From assembly GCA_030844895.1 (NCBI GenBank), contig CM061233.1, positions 56,411,453-56,475,452 on the forward strand: a stretch of 64,000 bases of DNA. The letters are read 5' to 3'. This document shows, one piece after another, positions 1 through 13,268 of the stretch (within the stretch, counting starts at the first letter, position 1; each line of letters opens with the position of its first letter). The stretch comes from Ambrosia x helenae (Eukaryota > Streptophyta > Magnoliopsida > Asterales > Asteraceae). A model generated the notes under the pieces. It was not told the origin of the DNA and made no database searches. It saw only the letters and a program-made list of their open reading frames with translations. A program made the position numbers and the translations under genes.

Positions 1-893
1 CGTGATGCGTGATTCACTTCTCATTTTTGGACTACTCTCTAAAACGCTTTGGGGACTCGCTTAGATATGAGCACAGCCTATCACCCACAGACGGATGGAC
101 AAAGTGAACGTACCATCCAAACATTGGAAGATCTACTACGAGCGTGTGTGGTGGATTTTGAAAATAGTTGGGATAAGCACTTGCCTTTGATTGAATTCTC
201 GTATAACAACAGCTACCACACTTCAATTCAGTGTGCGCCTTTTGAAGCACTTTATGGAGGCAAGTGTAGGTCTCCCATCTGCTGGACTGAAGTTGGGGAT
301 AGCCAGCTAACAGGTCCCGAACTCATGCACGAAACTTCTGAGAAGATAGTGCGAATCAGAAACCGGATGGCTGCGGCTCGTGATCGACAGAAAAGCTACG
401 CTGATAAGCATAGGAAACCTTGGAGTTCCAGGTTGGGGACAAGGTTCTATTGAAATTTTCACCTTGGAAGGGGGTGATATGCTTTGAAAAACAGGGAAAG
501 TTGAACCCACGATACGTTGGACAATTCTAGATTGTCGAAAGGATTGGTACGGTAGCTTACAAGTTAAATATGCCTGATGAACTCAATGGAGGGCACAATG
601 TATTCAACGTATCAAACCTAAGGAAATGCCTATCGGATACGACACTGGTAGTGCCACTGGAGAAGATCCAGGTGGACGACCAGCTACGGTTCGTGGAAGA
701 ACCAGTGGAGATTCTTGAGCAGGGCGTCAAGAAACTCAGACAAAGCACTATACTACGATGGAATTCCCGTCTAGGACCAGAATATACGTTGGAGCGCAGA
801 GATCATATGCGGCTCAATTATCCACACCTCTTTACTGAACCTGAACTTGTGCATAGATCAAACATTGAACATAAAGCAGCTAGCTCAAAGTGA
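1..893 (+). pseudogene. Ty3/gypsy pol 3' end (integrase and chromodomain), decayed
   Basis: This is the C-terminal part of a chromovirus polyprotein entering from the left edge. The integrase core shows the HPQTDGQSER block and the YNNSYH and EALYG segments. Stop codons lie in frame in the first 48 bases, upstream of the GTRLDMSTAYHP segment. A one-base frameshift near 423 breaks the reading frame after YADKHRKP, a further in-frame stop follows near 527, and the frame is open again at 570-893. The tail has a chromodomain-like segment (VEEPVEILEQGVKKLR, then RWNSRLGPEYTLERRD) and ends in a stop just before the polypurine region. It is a diverged relative of the element at 37329-47952, whose integrase is closely similar. 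With several breaks it cannot make an active protein. Confidence 0.9.
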
Positions 894-1008
894 ATTTCGG
901 GGCGAAGTTTCATTCAACTTGGGGATGATGTGACATCCAGGAACCAAGCACACATTACTAAGCTGGCTTTACTGTTTACTTACTGAATTTCAGGACGAAA
1001 TTCTTTTC

Positions 1009-1021
1009 AACTTGTGGATGA
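1009..1021 (+). other. Polypurine-type tract before the 3' LTR
   Basis: The bases just before the LTR read CTTGTGGATGATG. A second similar tract, CAACTTGGGGATGATG, lies about 90 bases upstream near 920. The elements ending at 39926 and 58368 also show two such tracts, which supports putting the LTR start after the second one. Confidence 0.6.
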
Positions 1022-3789
1022 TGTGATACCACGCAATTTTAGGTTCTCACTTTAACTAAACTCTAGTTACATTCCTCGTATTCTACTTAACTAGGGTTAG
1101 CTAGATCAGTCACACTTAGCACAGTTATAGGTTAATAACTTCATGAAGTGGTAATTCGGGGAATTACCAGACTGTATACATGAGTAGTAAACCTTGGACG
1201 TTGGTGAATGATGAAATTAAATAATTATGAATTAATTGATTGAGATTGATTGCAATTATGTGCTTCTATGAAACTCTGTGAAACTATGTGCAAACTGTAT
1301 GTGATTACGTGAACTTAAACCGAATACGTTAATAAAAATCAAAATAGGTGGACCATTAGGATGGTTGGGGTCTTAACACATGGGGTTACACTTGTTATGG
1401 TCCCAAATAGCAAAAACATCAAAGAAAACATGCAGTACAATGAAGCAGGTCACCCGGAGCGGGCCGGGGAGCTGTGAGCGGCCACTCACAGCCTCCGCGC
1501 GGCCGCTCGCGGGGGTCTGTCGAACCCTAAATGACTTAAACCACTATTTAAGCAACCTTAAGCCTCTTGTATCCCTTAAACTCAACCCTAATCGCTCCCT
1601 ACTGCCCTATTATGAAAATATCAACCCCTAACACCTGCTAAGGCGCAAGAACATCGATCGGGAAGCTTGGAGAGCATTCGGTTGATTGCTTTGAAGAGCT
1701 TGCTGTATAACATTCGATCTCTTGGGTTTTAATCTTCCTTAATATGTTATAAAACCTTATAACTAAGTTTTTCTAGGTCTGAAACGTTTTCATAAAGATT
1801 AAAACTTGAGGTTTATAAAGATTGAATGGGTTAAACATAATCTTATGCGATTAGTAATTGATAGGTTGCATGTTGCACATGTTTATGATGTTTAGATCTT
1901 TAGGGTTTATGGTTTTTAATGTGTTATGATAGGTTCTGATCATGTTAGGTCTTATGAATGTTATATGATGGTTTTTAATTATCGTTGATCGATTATATGC
2001 ATACGTGAATAGTTTAAATAAGAGTGTATGCATGATTAAAAATCTGGACAGAATGTTTAGTTGACTTGTAGGGTCTGTTATGTGACATAAGCATGTTGGT
2101 TTTGATGATTTCTTTGCATGGTTGTATTATACATGGTCTTAGCGTTTCATAATGGGCAAAATCGTCTTATTTGGACGTCGTTTGAATAGTTTTTGGAATT
2201 TTCTTTGATTAAAGGTCATATCAGTTTTCGGATTAACAAACTGAGTCAACTTTAAACAATCATAACTCGAGTTTTACAAGGAATTAAATTATGAAATTTT
2301 GACATTAGGTTAAAATTGGAATGACTTGGCATTTCCGATTGGATTCATCCCGTTTGGATGAACACACGATTTTTAAGAATTTTTCTACTAAACTGATCTG
2401 TTGTGTGTATTTTCTGGACATAGCTGTGTTGCATGATTTTTCATAATTTTTGTACAAGGTTTTATCACAAACTAATATATGGGTTTGTCCAGTAGATCAC
2501 CTAGAATATTCAGTAAAATTTTGGGAGTCTAACTCACTAGATAAGTATTTTTAATAAATTAGTTTTCATGGCGCATAATCTATCCCAAAAACGCAGATTG
2601 TGTATTGTGTGTTTATGCGACTATTTGTAGTCTTATGTTGTATGTAATTGATATGAACTTGAATGGACACTTATATCAGATGCCAATACATTCACCAATG
2701 GGTCCATAGGGTTTACTTATGCATGTAGAATCGCTAGGTGTCACTTACACGGTTTCGAACATTGAAACGTCTTGGACAAACGGGTTATATGGTGTAATGA
2801 TATTACACATATACTCACTTAGTGAAACATATAATAGGGAGTCGGTAGCACACGCTACTTTGGAAGTTTGGATTTACTTGCTTGCATACTAAAGTGAGTT
2901 TCACTACTTTTTCTCAAAAGCATGCGTCTCTGGTTGGAGACACACACATTAATTCCTGGTTGGGAATTACTTACTTTTCTAGTCTAGTTTAGGACTACTT
3001 TTACATCTCGGGTTTGAGATCCTTTGACCCTGGGTTTTATGAATCCTTGTGTGGATTGCGCTTTTATCAGTTTAAAACTTTTACGGTCATTTGTGAACTA
3101 AACACTCTATCACTTAAAGTCCTTACATCTTATTGGGTTAATCGCTGGAGGCGAACGGGGTATTAGTTGATAGCGCTATTAGGTTGTGCAGCAACCTCAT
3201 GTTTGCGGTGCTGGGAGCACGGGCATGAACTTCTGACCACATCTGTTATGCTAGTGTTGATAGACACTAGTTCCTAAGGCAGTTTAACATATGTTAACAC
3301 ATTACTGAAAGTTCCCAATAATCACATGTTTAGTTGCAATGAGTGGGTTAGCTACCCCTGACATGCTTAAACTGATGACACTTGAACTGTTGGGGTTTCG
3401 ATTACTTTATACTTGTTATCCAAACTGTAAACTCACCCACTTTATGTTGACACACGTTAGCATGCTTTTACATTTAATTAGGTATGGAGCACGAGTAGGA
3501 CATGCATCATGTAGTGTCATGGGAATATGAACACTTGAACTGCTTTTGAAATATTTAACTATTTACTTATGGTTTTGGGCGCAGTGTTTTGCGCAGACTT
3601 TTACTTAACTGTTTATTATTTCGCTTCCGCTATACTTAATTGGTTTGGTTAAAACTTTTAAACTTGGTTTTACAATAACGAACTAAATGGTTTGGGCATT
3701 TAGAGTCGTTCATGTGACTTATGGCTATGGGATCCTAGTTTGTCATGCGCCTCGCGGTATAAACCCCAGTGGAAATTTGAGGATGTGAC

Positions 3790-3790
<1 letters not shown>
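1022..3790 (+). mobile_element. 3' LTR of a Ty3/gypsy (chromovirus-type) element
   Basis: The LTR opens TGTGATACCACG and closes GAGGATGTGACA. Its end, including GTCATGCGCCTCGCGGTA, matches the end of the LTRs at 37329 and 55686 read on the minus strand. A TATA-like ACTATTTAAGC lies near 1541, just after a GC-rich patch at 1455-1515 with a small hairpin (CTGTGAG...CTCACAG). A predicted leader intron spans 2894-3481: donor AAA|GTGAGTTT, arm GTAAACTCACC at 3427, TGTTGAC motif, acceptor TTAG|GT. It lacks the canonical G before the donor. The 5' LTR is outside the window, so age and target duplication cannot be judged. Confidence 0.8.
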
Positions 3791-3825
<35 letters not shown>

Positions 3826-3960
3826 ACACATGCGAAACACTTGCACACCACCATATAGTCGATTCTATATCTATACATATATATATATATATGTTTATGC
3901 GGTTCTAATACATGGGGAATTGATATAGTTTTGACACATCTAAACCTAATCCTACAATCT
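3791..3960. repeat. Dinucleotide microsatellites (TA)n and (GT)n
   Basis: A TA run is followed directly by a GT run (about 3791-3824), with a second TA run near 3876-3893. They abut the LTR end and have no coding content. Confidence 0.85.
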
Positions 3961-6527
3961 TAACACCTATACCCTATACAAAAAGGAATGAGACAAACTT
4001 ATACATACATACATATACATACACGACACACACACTCTATACACATGTGTGTATTTGACAACTAAACCTATATACTTTGAAAGTGACAACACACTACACC
4101 ATCATATACACACACCCACTCACGATTTCTATGCATATAAACACACACATGAGAAGTACATAAACTCCTATGTATCTATACAAACATACGCATATGGAGG
4201 GACAAGAAGAGGACAAAATGGCATGCATGACGCAAAAGAAAAGCCTCCCTAATCTTACGTATACCAAAGTAGACCCTTCCACCTTCACCACATCTTTCCA
4301 TACAAAGTCCACACCCTAATTTGCCTTGTTCTTTTATTCCTATGAGCCGAAACATGTGATGAATACATAGATAGTTGTTTTGTCAATTTCTTATACAAGT
4401 TTAGGCCTTGAACCTCTTCATAAGTTTCTTCCAAGATGAGATCTCTTTTCTTTCTCGATTGATCCCTTACAATCGGCCATTGGGAATAGATGAATGAATG
4501 GATACAACATATTAGTAAATCACTTGCACAATATCAGCTAACACACTTTTCCATTCATAATATCCATAAGAATTGACTTCCCAAATTGTCACCAAATCTA
4601 TCCTCAATCGTCTATATAAAGGTTCCATAGTCACCTTGTTTTCCCATGCCTCAAACATATAAAACACTTGATTTATCCTTCCTTGTCTTCGACACACACA
4701 ACCCGAACCTAAACTCCCTTTTTCCTTTTCTTTTTCTCTCAGCCGAACCCACAAGACAACCATGACCTAACTCCAAATCAACCATCTCGAGCCACATTGG
4801 GGAGTAAGTTCGTGGGAAGGTCACAATCAAATCGGATTCCACCTCACATTCTCTTGGTATGTCGACTAACCTTCATTTCCATTTAACTTATAAATATTTC
4901 GGCCTATGTCCAAACACCCGATCGATGGCACCATGTCACAAGTATACACGGCTCAATAACATACAATACACTAAGATATAGGGGCTAAACATACAATAAT
5001 CGAGCTTAATTGCATTCTATTACATATACATTGTACATATACACGCTTATATACATATACAACCACGCATATTATGTAAAATCACATATATGTCGTAAAA
5101 TATACATCCGAGAATGTATGCGTGTGTGTGTGGTGTTGAAGGGTTAACAAAAACTTAACATTTTGGAACTTTAACATAATATATACATACCTTGACATAC
5201 CTTTACCTTTATACATGTATGCACACGATTATGGATGGTATTATACACCTACATGCTTGCAAACACCCTTGTATCTATAAACAAGTATCTGAGGGTCGGT
5301 TTTGTTACACAAGAGTCGGATTTTGAACAAGTGTTATATAGTAAAGTTTTCAGATTTTAAGAAACATATGTTAAAATGCCACCAACATGTGTTAGTCATG
5401 CATTTAACATAATTACACTAAAACATACGTTAAAACTACTATGTTTTACATAATCTTGCAACACATGTTAACATTGGGTGATATTTGATAACCCGTGACA
5501 ACTTGTGAAGTCGATTTTGTCAGTATTTCTTATGTTTATATAACAAGAACCTCCAATATTTCCCAAAACCATACACTTTTCAAAGTACACACAGATACAT
5601 AGTAATTGTCATGTGCATGAACAATGACCCCATGAATACATGGCACAAGGGTCCACAAGTCGGGTGAACAACTTGTATGGTAAATAACAAAGAACAATCA
5701 ACTTAAGATGTCCTTAACATTGTAGGGCACTCTTTGTCGGGACTATAATTATTCCAGCTTCTGCTTTGCTAAACCATTCACTCGGACACCAGGTGAGTTT
5801 TCACAACCCCTTTTTATTGTTTTAATACTTTTGGGGAAACACATGCATCATTACAAGTTACAAACTGTTTGGAGTGAATTCTAGCATGACTACCATGTGA
5901 AACATGATACAATCGGTTCAAGAGATCTCAATGCATACATTACACCATAACCATTAGCTACACAGATAGCCATGGAATACGTAAATAGATCTATTGGGTT
6001 GACACCCCCACTCTTGGTTAGTCGCTGTAACTGGTTGCATACAAAAGAATATTAGTTTTCTACGATTTATATGTTGTCTTTATTGTACAATGCGCGAAGC
6101 ACAACAGTCAAGAGGTTTGGTTATGGGACTCATAGTTGGCACAGTAAGCATTGGTTTACCTAGATTTGATTGGACATACATGAATTTCACAAACTTTACA
6201 TTACGTACATTAAACATGTGAACTCACCAACTTTATGTTGACAAATCTTTTACGCATGTTTTTCAGGTAATTAATTTCATGGAGCTTGGGGATTTGAGAG
6301 TCTGGTTTAAGCTAGCACGATGTGGTACCTTTGTCTTAGGTCATGTCATGAAACACTTTAATAGTTTATGTTTGTCGTAATTATGTAAGACAACTTATAT
6401 TTCAATATGTAAGACAATTTGAAGTGTTTTGGTATTAAACATGTTTTAGATTTTGTGTTGCTCAAACCTTGTGCTTGAAAACCTTTTGAAGTCACATTTC
6501 CGTGTTTTCGCCTTGGCGGGTGTGACA
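3961..6527 (+). mobile_element. Second + strand gypsy-type LTR, left end uncertain
   Basis: The right end is clear: TTGGCGGGTGTGACA at 6527, directly joined to copia gag sequence. A TATA box (TCTATATAAAGG) lies near 4612. A predicted leader intron spans 5793-6266: donor CACCAG|GTGAGTTTTCAC, second arm GTGAACTCACC at 6218-6228, TGTTGAC, acceptor TTTTTCAG|GT. A palindromic AATAGATCTATT lies near 5985. The order matches the solo LTR at 16058-19865, which suggests a start between about 3790 and 3970. I could not find a left terminus or a copy of TGATA, the five bases that follow the right end. Confidence 0.6.
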
Positions 6528-8938
6528 TGATACTTGTGGGTACACCATCTTTGTTAGGTACCTCCACAATGTGGTCTAACACATACCTCACATTCAAGTA
6601 GCTTTCAAGCTTCTTGTTAATCTTTTCATAACTGCTTCTGACTTTTGCTATTTCAACTTTTATGTTCTCAATTTCATTAATATAATTGTTAATTGCCACT
6701 TTCTTGTTTTCAAGGGTTTTTGAAAGTTCAGGCACATCTCTTTTATAATTCTCAAATGAAAGTTCAGATTGCAAGTTTTGAACTTGCTCTTCAAGTGTAT
6801 CACTTTCACCAAGCAAAGTAACACACCTAGGACATTTTGGTAAAGTGTTAGAACTTACGAGAGTTGAAGAATTGGTGATCGCCATAAGAGCAAAATGTGA
6901 TTCCTTTCCATAAAAGTACTTGGAGTAATCAACTCTTGAGCATGCATCATCAACCATGAACAATTTCTTGCTAAGTAGAAAATATGCTTCAGTAAGCAGT
7001 TGATCAACATCATTGTCCAACGAATGTATACTTGCTTAAGAATCTACTTCCCTTTCTGAGTTAAAGTTATCGGAATCTTACACATCATGATCAACTACCA
7101 CATTATCTTGATTGACTTCAATTGGTTCTTTATTCTCAACAACATTCTCCATCTTCTCATCAACTTTTTGAACTACCTTTTTAGCAAAACACGCCACATT
7201 CCCACTTGAAATCTCTTCATCCCAAGTTGTACATTGTTCCAATTGAAACCCTCATCAAACTGTATCACGTAAGCTTTGTTTTATGTTTGGTTTTGTGTGG
7301 CTGGAGTGGTTACTGGAACTAGATTGTGTTCAGTATTTTGGGTATTTTAAGTTTGTTGGGGTGTTGTTGATTATCTTTAAGTGTTGTTGAATGGAGTCTG
7401 TTGTTGGTTTTGGTTCTACTGGTCGTTTTGGCGATTATGGTTGTTATTATTGTTGTTTAATGGGTACCGGTTACCTTATTGCTTCGGGTTTGTAAATTCT
7501 CTCGCTAAATAGCCTTTAGTGCCACAACTGAAGTAGGTAACGTTAGCCTTGTTAAACCTATATGTTGTATTCGGTGAAGTCGCAAGATCCGTTCTTCCCG
7601 TCCTCTCCATGAACTCCTAAGCTCTTCTCACTACACTCGCAAAGGCCCATTGTATATCAATCAACTCCGTCTCTTCTTTGTCAAATTGGGAATAGTCTTC
7701 ATTTGTAACAATGTTGTTCCCAATTTGACCCGCTACATGTCGTTGTGCTACTTCAATGGTCACATTGTCCATATTCGATGTGTTGAGGACAATCGGACTA
7801 GTACTTGATGAAGCTTGGCCATAATTTGATGAAGAAGATTGTTGGTTTATGTTCATAGCTGGAGCTGCAAGCCATGGTGCGGATGGTTGTACTAGAGCTT
7901 GAGAAGGTGGTGTCATATATGATGTGGAAGCGGGAATACCATAATAGCTCAAAGGATTAGTTGGTTCAACACTTGAAACAAAAGTTGTTTGCGGTGCAGA
8001 ACTAACTCCCACATTTGGCATTGAAAAGGAAGATGAACTAGCAAAATACAAATTCGGATTTTGTGGGATTTGTGCAGTTTTAGCCTTCCTTCTCTCTTTA
8101 GCATCTTTATTTTCCAACTTTTGGGTGAATTTATATATTGTCAAGCAATTAAAAGTGTCCATCTCCTTCGATACTTTAAGATATTGGCTCCAATAAATAG
8201 GTAAAGCATTTGCAAAACACTCTACACATTCAGACATTGGATAAGAAATATCATGAACAGACAATTAAGATAACAAATGATAAAATCTGGTCATGAGCTC
8301 TTTTAGAGTCTCATTTCCAATGTTGATAAAATTCTCAAACTCTTTCTTGAGCCGATCCATCTTACATCGATTTTTTCTCTCATTCCCATCATTTCTGCTT
8401 TGTAGTACAGTCCACAATTGCTTGGAAGTTGTACATAGACAAAACTAATACAAAATATCTTGTGGCAAAGCTTGAGAAAGTTGTGAGTAAGCCTTTTTCT
8501 CAGCAACATACTTTTTCTTCTAAACATCAGTCATGTCATCCAATGAGACTAGAGTTGTTTAATTTTCCACTAACAGTCTCTCATAACCTTGATCTAGAGC
8601 TTGCCACGCTTCACCACCATCAAGACCTTCTAAGTGAATCTTGAATCTCTTATGCCATGATTGGTATTCAGAAATGTCAATCAACCTTGGTGGTCGATTA
8701 CCATTACTCGTCATAATATCATTCATCAAGAGATTGATTGACGAGGTTGTTTGATTTTGTGCAGCAGCAGCAGCAAGTACCCAATAATCAGGTTGTGTTT
8801 GAACGACGGATTGAACCGGAGCCGCAACCGCCCAATAGTTTACCATCGGTTGTTGAGGTTGAACAATTTAGTGCTTACCCTTCTCCGATGCATAAGCCCA
8901 TGGAGGTTATTGTTGTTGATTGGTGTTAGGTCGTGCCA
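6528..8938 (-). pseudogene. Ty1/copia gag region, decayed and truncated
   Basis: The start is the ATG at 8938 on the minus strand (MARPNTNQQQ). In order it shows a UBN2-type gag core (RPPRLIDISEYQSWHKRFK at about 8650-8700), a low-complexity Q/S/P region (7640-8050), a weak zinc-knuckle remnant near 7450-7560, and a coiled-coil-like acidic stretch at 6540-7020 (segments NLQSELSFENYKRD and EIENIKVEIAKV). Frameshifts and stops separate these pieces, for example between 8559 and 8264. The sequence stops at 6528 where the + strand LTR begins, so protease, integrase and RT are absent. Gag packages element RNA into particles; this copy cannot. Confidence 0.85.
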
Positions 8939-9544
8939 TAGGAAATCCCCAAATGTTGTCCATTAAATGTGAAATGAGAAATGTCCAACACTTAGACAAA
9001 TTTTTGAAATTCAAGATTGTTTACACGAATGAAAAAAAATAACTACTTATTTGCCTAAAAGATTGACACGAATGAGAACAATTCAAACAAGTGAGGTCTC
9101 ATTCACCATAATGAGAAGTAACAATGACTTATTCGTGTGAAATGGAACACCCGAATGAGAAATTTTGCACGAATGAGTGTTATTTGTGTGAAATCTAGCA
9201 CGAATGAGGAATAAAAACACTAATTCATGTGAAACAAGCAGTCATTCACCCTGTTCAGTTTTGTTCATCATTTTGAATTAAAAAACACATGGATTTGATC
9301 TAATTTTGAAAAAATTATCATCAATTGGATTGAATTTGGTTAGGTTCTGTTTGGAATTCAATTTGGAACAACGTTTATGAAAGAATTTTTGAAAAAAAAC
9401 ACCAAAATCAACTCTAATTCAATCAAAAACCATGTTTTAATGGAAAACTTCAAAACCTAACTGATTTGAACTGTTTTGGACATATTTCACTGAAAATTAT
9501 CAATTTGCAATCGTGAGATTGAGCCTATTGCTCTGATACCCCTT
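8939..9544 (-). other. Copia 5' leader with primer binding site
   Basis: This is the untranslated stretch between the LTR and the gag start. At 9530-9541 the minus strand reads GGGTATCAGAGC, which fits the 3' end of initiator tRNA-Met as primer. The leader holds several copies of CACGAATGAG-like words (9070-9240) that could form hairpins. Confidence 0.75.
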
Positions 9545-10039
9545 TGTAGGATTGATTTCTATCAATTCACTAAGATCTCAATGATGTATAAACCTCCGGA
9601 TGCGGAATCCCATCGGGTCTAGCAAAATGATATAAAAATTTAGATGAAAACGTACACGAAATCCATAAATACATTCAACTTTGTCATTAAACAAGTTTAG
9701 ATAACAATTACAAACTTAATAACAAAGTTTACTGATTCTAGGGTTTCTGAACAAAGGTTTGGCACTAAAACACAACTGACTCAAATGACATAACTACCTA
9801 AACCTATCACCCATCCCATATATATATATATATACACATACCTCATTCGCCCAAACGGTCCTGCGAATGAGGTCATTTGCCCCAATCTTCACATGAATGA
9901 GTCTATCAAGAACTCATTCGCCCAAATGACTAACATTACAAAGACTTAGACATCAAAACATAACAATATACGACAAACTACAACTCGATTGACTCAAAAG
10001 CCACAGACACATATGAATATGCATCTACATATTCTAACA
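9545..10039 (-). mobile_element. Copia 5' LTR (about 495 bp)
   Basis: On the + strand the LTR runs from TGTAGGATTG to TTCTAACA, giving TG...CA ends, and it lies directly next to the primer binding site. An AT-rich tract at 9820-9838 and CTCATTCGCCC words follow. The matching 3' LTR is not seen because the element is cut at 6528. Confidence 0.75.
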
Positions 10040-11690
10040 ATTTAGGACTATATCAACAAAATAACTAAATGCCCACAATAATATGATGCAGATGACTTAA
10101 TGAATCTAAATGATGAATACAAATATTGTATTTAGACCACATCAACCAAAACTTATAGATGCAAGCATATGAATTAACGAATAGAGAAATATAAAATATG
10201 ATGAACAAATACCCAGAATACTATGCATGGATTAAATCATAACGTGGATGAAAAATAAGTTAAAAACCATAACCTACGGGTTGAAATAAGAAAGGATTGA
10301 AGAAGAAAAGAAATATTACGGGTTGAAATAATATTAAATTAAAAAACATACAAAGGAATTATGATAGATTCGAGATTATGGAGTACGCGAATGAATAATA
10401 GATTCGAGATTATGATGCCCACGAAAGCTTTATTGAAAAAAAAAAAAAAGATATTTGTGATTGATCTTATGAAGAAAGCGCTCTCAAATGTTAGAGCTTT
10501 AGGAAGATAGACCGAGGAAACGAAAAAAAAAACATAAGAAATTAATTAGATTGGGGAATTATATATGGCATTGAAACGGGTAAAAACAATGGGAGGATAG
10601 CTCACAGCATGCCATGTGTCCCCAAAGTTATTTATTTATTATATAGTATAGATATAAATATAGATATAGATATAGATGTTACACTTTGTGGTTAATTGGT
10701 TATATATATATATGTAATTATTGTCGAAAAAAGATTGATGTCACTAAAAAAAACCATCTATAGATACTATTGAAAAAGATGTTGTCCAGTGTCAACATAT
10801 ATTTCTATATACCTCTGCTGCTGGTCTAGCCTTTTATCAGGTCGGGTACGGATTAAAAACGACCCTACCTGTGTGTGGTATAACCATATAGTGAGTATTG
10901 AATATCCCTGTGTGGTATGTGTGTATATATTAGGAAGGGAAAAATATCTAATTGACTTTTTAAATGAAGGAAATATGTAATATATGATTTTAGAGAGGAG
11001 AAATATATGAATGCTCATTTTTTAAAATTGAAAAAGTTAATAAAAAATTAATTTAGCAGAAAATCAAATAGATTAGATGTATATTATTATTGTTATTCTT
11101 TTGAACGGCAAGGATTAATTTGTCAACTGTCGTGACATCGGGTGTCGTGATCAAGGTGGACTACACGGCCGCCGCCAGCCTCTTGGCTTTTCCAAATGCG
11201 TGAAAACCTAACCTTCACCCGCCCAAAGAGATGACAATAGAATAATCGGTAAAACTTCGTCTCTTCTATCCGAGTCGAACTAGCGTCACCCGTATTCACT
11301 CTTCACATGAATGTTACTCCACCACAAGAGTGGGGGCATATGCATGTTACATATTGTACATGCTATTTTTTTTTATTTAAAAATACCATAATTTTTTGAA
11401 ACGAAAAAATAAATAAACTATTAAAGTGTACATCGACTAGCTTAATTTCTATTTTGTACGGCATACTTTACAATCAACATTTCAAATCCACATCTCTACC
11501 TGTTGGATATTTTGGATTTCCATGACTATTGAACCCTCTACATTTGACAATGTAGAGTCGTCGTTTTCCTTTGTGTTGACAATTCTCAAAGCAATATACA
11601 ATTTTTTAACGATAAATTGGGATCACTGAAAGACTACTAGAGTATCATTGTCTCATTAGTAGAACCATTTGATCATATCTATCTTCACTA
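10040..11690. other. AT-rich intergenic stretch, no gene recognised
   Basis: It holds an A run at 10437, an ATAGAT microsatellite at 10650-10676, a TA run near 10705, and a more GC-rich patch at 11120-11300 with small palindromes (CATCGGGTGTCGTG, ACACGGCCGCCGCC). No reading frame looks like protein. Confidence 0.6.
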
Positions 11691-11693
11691 GCA

Positions 11694-12480
11694 TAGGCGG
11701 CTTTGGCACAAGCCGGGTAGGTCATCCGGCTTGGGCCCATTTTTATCGGGGGCACAATTTCTTTTATAAAATTCCTATATATGTGTGTGTGTGTGTGTAT
11801 TTTTAAAATAGAAAACTCATTGAACACTTAAACGTTGGGCCCAATAATAATCAACTTAAAACTTAAATATTATTAACTCAAAACTCATTGCATTATAAGC
11901 CCAATACTTTTTTAACCTACTAAATAAAAAAAATAAAAAAACAACGTTTTTTTTTTCTGTTCCGAGTTGAACTTATTTGACACATTACAAAAATTTAGCG
12001 ACCCTATATATATATTTTGGAGCATATGAAAAAAGAATGTTATTTCACAAATGCGTGCATTGCATATAGAATGTTATTGATCATTCCAGTCGCGATGGCA
12101 TCCACAGAAAAGAGTTTTTCAAAATTAAAGTTGTTGAAATCATACTTACGATCTACAATGTCCCAAGAAAGACTTAGCGGGTTAGTGATGCTAGTTATCA
12201 AGAACGAAATCATAGATTGTATGAAGTGTGATGAGTTGGTCCACCAATTTGCTAGCAAGAATACCTGGAGAACTTAACGAATCGTCGGTTAGATACTAGT
12301 CTATTACGGTATATAATTTCACTCATTCTAATAATATTATTTTGCAATTGTTATGTTTATTGCTATACTATTGATCCTCGTAAAATTTAGTTAAACTATT
12401 GAATTAATTAAAGATTAAGGGGCATATTTTTTAATGGCTCGGATAGGGCATGTAAATTCTCGGGGATACCTCTTTTCACT
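11694..12480 (+). mobile_element. Relic of a hAT element
   Basis: The stretch begins GGCGGCTTTGGCACAAGCC, carries a hAT dimerisation-domain relic, and ends near GGCTCGGATAGGGCATG...CTCGGGG. I infer the borders from composition and from a family I half remember. I did not find clean inverted repeats or an 8-bp duplication. Confidence 0.45.
12017..12277 (+). pseudogene. hAT transposase C-terminal dimerisation domain fragment
   Basis: The 86-residue frame contains NACIAYRMLLIIPVAMAST, then EKSFSKLKLLKSYLRSTM and SQERLSGLVMLVIKNEI. That is the C-terminal hAT dimerisation signature of the TTF-type/BED family (conserved IPV..AS.E.SFSKLK...LR..M...RL). The catalytic core upstream is missing, so the ATG is internal to the ancestral gene. 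It is a dead fragment; the family is clear but the source element is not. Confidence 0.85.
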
Positions 12481-12846
12481 AGGCAATAGTGCCTATACGC
12501 CAATTATAAAGGACCAAATGGACCCTAAGTCTTATCCCACCCTTAAGATGCAACTAGTAAGAAACCCGCGCGTTGCCATCGCGGTAACAAATTACAATGC
12601 GGTACTCAATTCTATTGTTTTACCCACCCTAGACTGAGACTGAAATTAAATAATACAGTTTTGTTTATTATGGTACACCCACCCTAGAGTTAGACGTGTT
12701 GATTAAAATTATGTTTATTTACAACCACATCAAACCTGGCAATTATGAATAGAAATATTGATTAGGCCACTAATTTTAAATTAAAGCAAACATCATAAAA
12801 GAGTAAAGTTTAAAATGTAGAAATGAACAGTTAGAAGTCAACAAAA

Positions 12847-13268
12847 AGTTTTTTACATCCACCAGTCCCACCTTTTAGACATTTTACTCTCAATGCCCCC
12901 CACCCCCGGTTAACTCACACTAACGTTGTTAGCTGAAACTCACAATTCTAAGCGATTATTCACCGGGTTTGTAAGAGGTAATCGAGACGATGATATTGGT
13001 ATGTTTAGATGCAGAACTGCGAATGATTCGATGGTTTAATCGCGGTTCCGGTCATCCCATGCGAGGAGAATATCAATCTACAACTAACGAACCATGGTTA
13101 TTCTACAATTGAACATTCCAATATCATCGTCTCGACTCCATCTTTCAAATCCCGTGAATAATGGCCTAGAATTGTGAGTTTCAGCTTACGGAGTTAGTGT
13201 GAGTTAACGGGGAGTCCATTGATAACAAAATGTCTAAAAAGTTGGTCTGGTTAAGGGAAAAAACTCAA
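12847..13268. mobile_element. Fold-back (long inverted repeat) MITE
   Basis: The left arm (12847 to about 13007) and right arm (about 13110-13268) are reverse complements for roughly 150 bases with scattered changes. Landmarks are AGTTTTTT at each outer end, TTTTTAGACATTTT, GTTAACTCACACTAAC, and CGAGACGATGATATTGG nearest the loop. The loop is about 100 bases. No transposase and no convincing target duplication were found. MULE-derived MITEs can look like this, but the superfamily is open. Confidence 0.75.

Noticed and set aside
49..453. 134-residue frame as a stand-alone gene
   Set aside because: It is the integrase part of a broken gypsy polyprotein; its ATG is internal and stops lie just upstream.
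1455..1515. GC-rich hairpin as a bacterial-type terminator
   Set aside because: It sits inside a plant LTR next to a TATA-like box; there is no reason to expect intrinsic termination.
5475..5500. TTTGATAACCCGTGACAAC as the left end of the LTR that ends at 6527
   Set aside because: It lies downstream of that LTR's TATA box at about 4612 and does not match the usual TGTGACAC or TGTAACAT start.
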